The notes below the pieces were generated by a model. It did no database searches. It saw nothing but the letters and a program-made list of their open reading frames with translations, and was not told where the DNA came from. Shown here piece by piece: positions 6,842 to 7,863 of a stretch of 7,863 nt of DNA. A program made the position numbers and the translations under genes. The DNA is taken from NCBI GenBank assembly GCA_008080925.1, contig VMDJ01000172.1, positions 1 to 7,863 of the forward strand. Reading direction: 5' to 3'. This stretch comes from Gammaproteobacteria bacterium. GTDB lineage: Bacteria > Pseudomonadota > Gammaproteobacteria > Chromatiales > Chromatiaceae. Every line of letters begins with the position of its first letter. Position 1 is the stretch's first letter.

Positions 6842-6870
6842 TTGATATAAAAAGAGATTGTCTTTTTTAT
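6842..6870 (+). promoter_or_regulatory. Weak candidate sigma70 promoter for the dioxygenase gene
   Basis: TTGATA (6842-6847, five of six matches to the -35 consensus) is separated by 17 bases from TTTTAT (6865-6870, four of six matches to the -10). This would give a leader of about 100 bases. The region is AT-rich, so such a match can arise by chance. Confidence 0.25.
6849..6867. repeat. AT-rich inverted repeat, AAAAAGA / TCTTTTT
   Basis: AAAAAGA (6849-6855) and TCTTTTT (6861-6867) are a 7-bp inverted repeat with a 5-base loop, lying within the weak promoter candidate for the plus-strand gene. It could be an operator or chance in an AT-rich tract. Confidence 0.3.
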
Positions 6871-6981
6871 CAGTATGTTAGACCATACGAATAAACCAAT
6901 AGTGGGTGGGGATACTAGTGTCACATTCAAGTATCGTCAACTCGTACTATTAGAAATGCTAATGGCCGCATGGAAGGCAAT

Positions 6982-7854
6982 ATGACCTCGAACAGCCCCT
7001 TTTCTCTCGACAATTCAGACGCCTACGCGCGATGGCGTGAGCAAAAACTAAAGAGTGCTCAAATGGCGCCTGAGGTGACCCTTAACCCTTTATCCCTCAA
7101 GGGGTCGCAAGTAGAAGCGTTAAAAAAGAACTGTCGTGAACAAAATTTTTCACTTTTTAGCTTCGACCACACCCCTAAGCATGCCGAAATAGCCATTCAT
7201 CAGCTTGGACTGGCACTAGGACTTAACGATATCGACAACAACCTCTGCGCAGAAGATTCAGGCATAACCGAGATCCGCGTTAAGGAAACCTCAACCGATA
7301 ACGTCTACATTCCTTATACCAACCGCCCCCTCGGCTGGCATACCGATGGCTACTACAACATGCCAAATCAGCAGATACACGGCTGGTTACTGTATTGCGG
7401 TCACCCAGCAATTGAAGGCGGCATTAACGGACTGATTGATCACGAGCTGATTTATATTAAGTTGCGTGACCAAAACCCCGAGTGGATCGCGGCATTAATG
7501 GCCAGCGATGCCTTTACCATCCCCAGCAATGTTGAAGGGGGCAACGTCATACGCGGCGATTCCGTGGGTCCTGTTTTCAGTATCAACTCCGACGGACACT
7601 CGCTTCACATGCGTTACTCGGCCCGTCAACGAAATGTGCAGTGGAAAGATGATGAAAACACACAAGCTGCAGCATCTGCCATCTTGGACTTGTTAAATAG
7701 CGACGATGACCACATCTTGCATTTAACCCTTGAGCAAGGTCAAGGCATTATCAGCAATAACGTGCTGCATAATCGCTCCAGCTTTACCGATTCAGATGAT
7801 CCGTCACAACGACGTGTCATTTACCGAGCGCGCTACCATAATCGCGTTGCTTGA
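6982..7854 (+). CDS. TauD/TfdA-family Fe(II)/2-oxoglutarate-dependent dioxygenase, substrate unknown
   Basis: Members of this family use Fe(II), O2 and 2-oxoglutarate to hydroxylate a substrate; TauD itself releases sulfite from taurine. The protein is 290 residues from the ATG chosen here. His120 and Asp122 (GWHTDGYY) plus the distal His263 (NNVLHNRSSF) make the HxD...H iron triad. Arg278 and Arg282 (QRRVIYRAR) match the paired C-terminal arginines that bind 2-oxoglutarate. The overall fold signature is clear, but similarity to TauD is not close enough to name taurine as substrate. It is transcribed away from dsrA across a 408-bp spacer. The start at 6982 has GGAAGG four bases upstream; an ATG at 6970 would add four residues but has no ribosome binding site. 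An organosulfur role is inferred from the neighbourhood only. Confidence 0.85.
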   Translation: MTSNSPFSLDNSDAYARWREQKLKSAQMAPEVTLNPLSLKGSQVEALKKNCREQNFSLFSFDHTPKHAEIAIHQLGLALGLNDIDNNLCAEDSGITEIRVKETSTDNVYIPYTNRPLGWHTDGYYNMPNQQIHGWLLYCGHPAIEGGINGLIDHELIYIKLRDQNPEWIAALMASDAFTIPSNVEGGNVIRGDSVGPVFSINSDGHSLHMRYSARQRNVQWKDDENTQAAASAILDLLNSDDDHILHLTLEQGQGIISNNVLHNRSSFTDSDDPSQRRVIYRARYHNRVA

Positions 7855-7863
7855 TTAAAACGA

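Larger units (their letters stand above)
6574..6981. promoter_or_regulatory. Divergent 408-bp regulatory spacer between dsrA and the dioxygenase gene
   Basis: No convincing gene lies here, and the promoters of both flanking genes are expected in it. It has a GC-rich part (about 6622-6695) next to dsrA and an AT-rich part (about 6780-6900) toward the dioxygenase gene. The GC-rich part can fold with CGGGCT (6671-6676) and AGCCCG (6686-6691), which would lie in a long dsrA leader if transcription starts upstream. The AT-rich part has several short palindromes. I could not find a sigma70 promoter for dsrA good enough to call. Confidence 0.6.

Noticed and set aside
6945..6950. TACTAT as -10 box for the dioxygenase gene
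   Set aside because: Four of six matches but no -35-like sequence at the right distance, and it is very close to the start codon.
6574..6960. Sigma70 promoter for dsrA on the minus strand
   Set aside because: Several TA-rich -10-like words exist (for example near 6726 and 6850), but none has a reasonable -35 at 16-18 bases, so no promoter is called.
1..7863. A CRISPR array, tRNA, rRNA, insertion sequence or wholly new system
   Set aside because: No regularly spaced repeats, RNA gene sequences, transposase or terminal inverted repeats were seen; almost all of the window is explained by known dsr genes and one dioxygenase.

Overview
The window is a piece of a sulfur-oxidising (reverse) dissimilatory sulfite reductase gene cluster, and most likely comes from a gammaproteobacterial sulfur oxidiser. 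Eight complete genes and one cut gene lie on the minus strand. In transcription order they are dsrA, dsrB, dsrE, dsrF, dsrH, dsrC, dsrM, dsrK and the first 56 codons of dsrL, the same order as the start of the Allochromatium vinosum dsrABEFHCMKLJOPNRS cluster. The presence of dsrEFH and dsrL, and the absence of dsrD, point to sulfur oxidation rather than sulfate respiration. I cannot name the genus. Codons look moderate in GC and uniform across the genes, and nothing suggests recent transfer, an insertion sequence, a tRNA, an rRNA or a CRISPR array.

Layout: 1-170 is the start of dsrL (cut by the window edge). 247-1782 is dsrK and 1801-2538 is dsrM, which together form the core of the membrane complex. 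2621-2959 is dsrC. 3004-4131 holds dsrH, dsrF and dsrE with 10-11 bp gaps. 4161-5234 is dsrB and 5323-6573 is dsrA. 6574-6981 is a 408-bp spacer between divergent genes. 6982-7854 on the plus strand is a TauD/TfdA-family Fe(II)/2-oxoglutarate dioxygenase that is not a classical dsr gene.

How the genes work together (family knowledge): sulfur enters the cytoplasm as a persulfide and is passed by the DsrEFH sulfurtransferase to the C-terminal cysteines of DsrC. DsrAB, with DsrL as electron-accepting partner, oxidises the sulfur to sulfite. DsrMK (with DsrJOP, outside the window) handles the DsrC thiol/trisulfide and passes electrons to or from the quinone pool. The diagnostic residues are nearly all present: siroheme/[4Fe-4S] cysteines in DsrA and DsrB, DsrE Cys78, DsrC Cys100/Cys111, CCG motifs in DsrK, and four heme-ligand histidines in DsrM at NarI spacing. 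The exception is DsrH, which has Ala at position 20 where the A. vinosum protein has its conserved cysteine.

The main non-coding signals are a perfect 13-bp hairpin just after dsrC, an 8-bp all-GC hairpin between dsrA and dsrB, two smaller hairpins at gene junctions, and palindromic AT-rich motifs in the divergent spacer. I found no wholly new system. The most interesting leads are the post-dsrC hairpin, the DsrH Ala20 and the dioxygenase facing the dsr operon.
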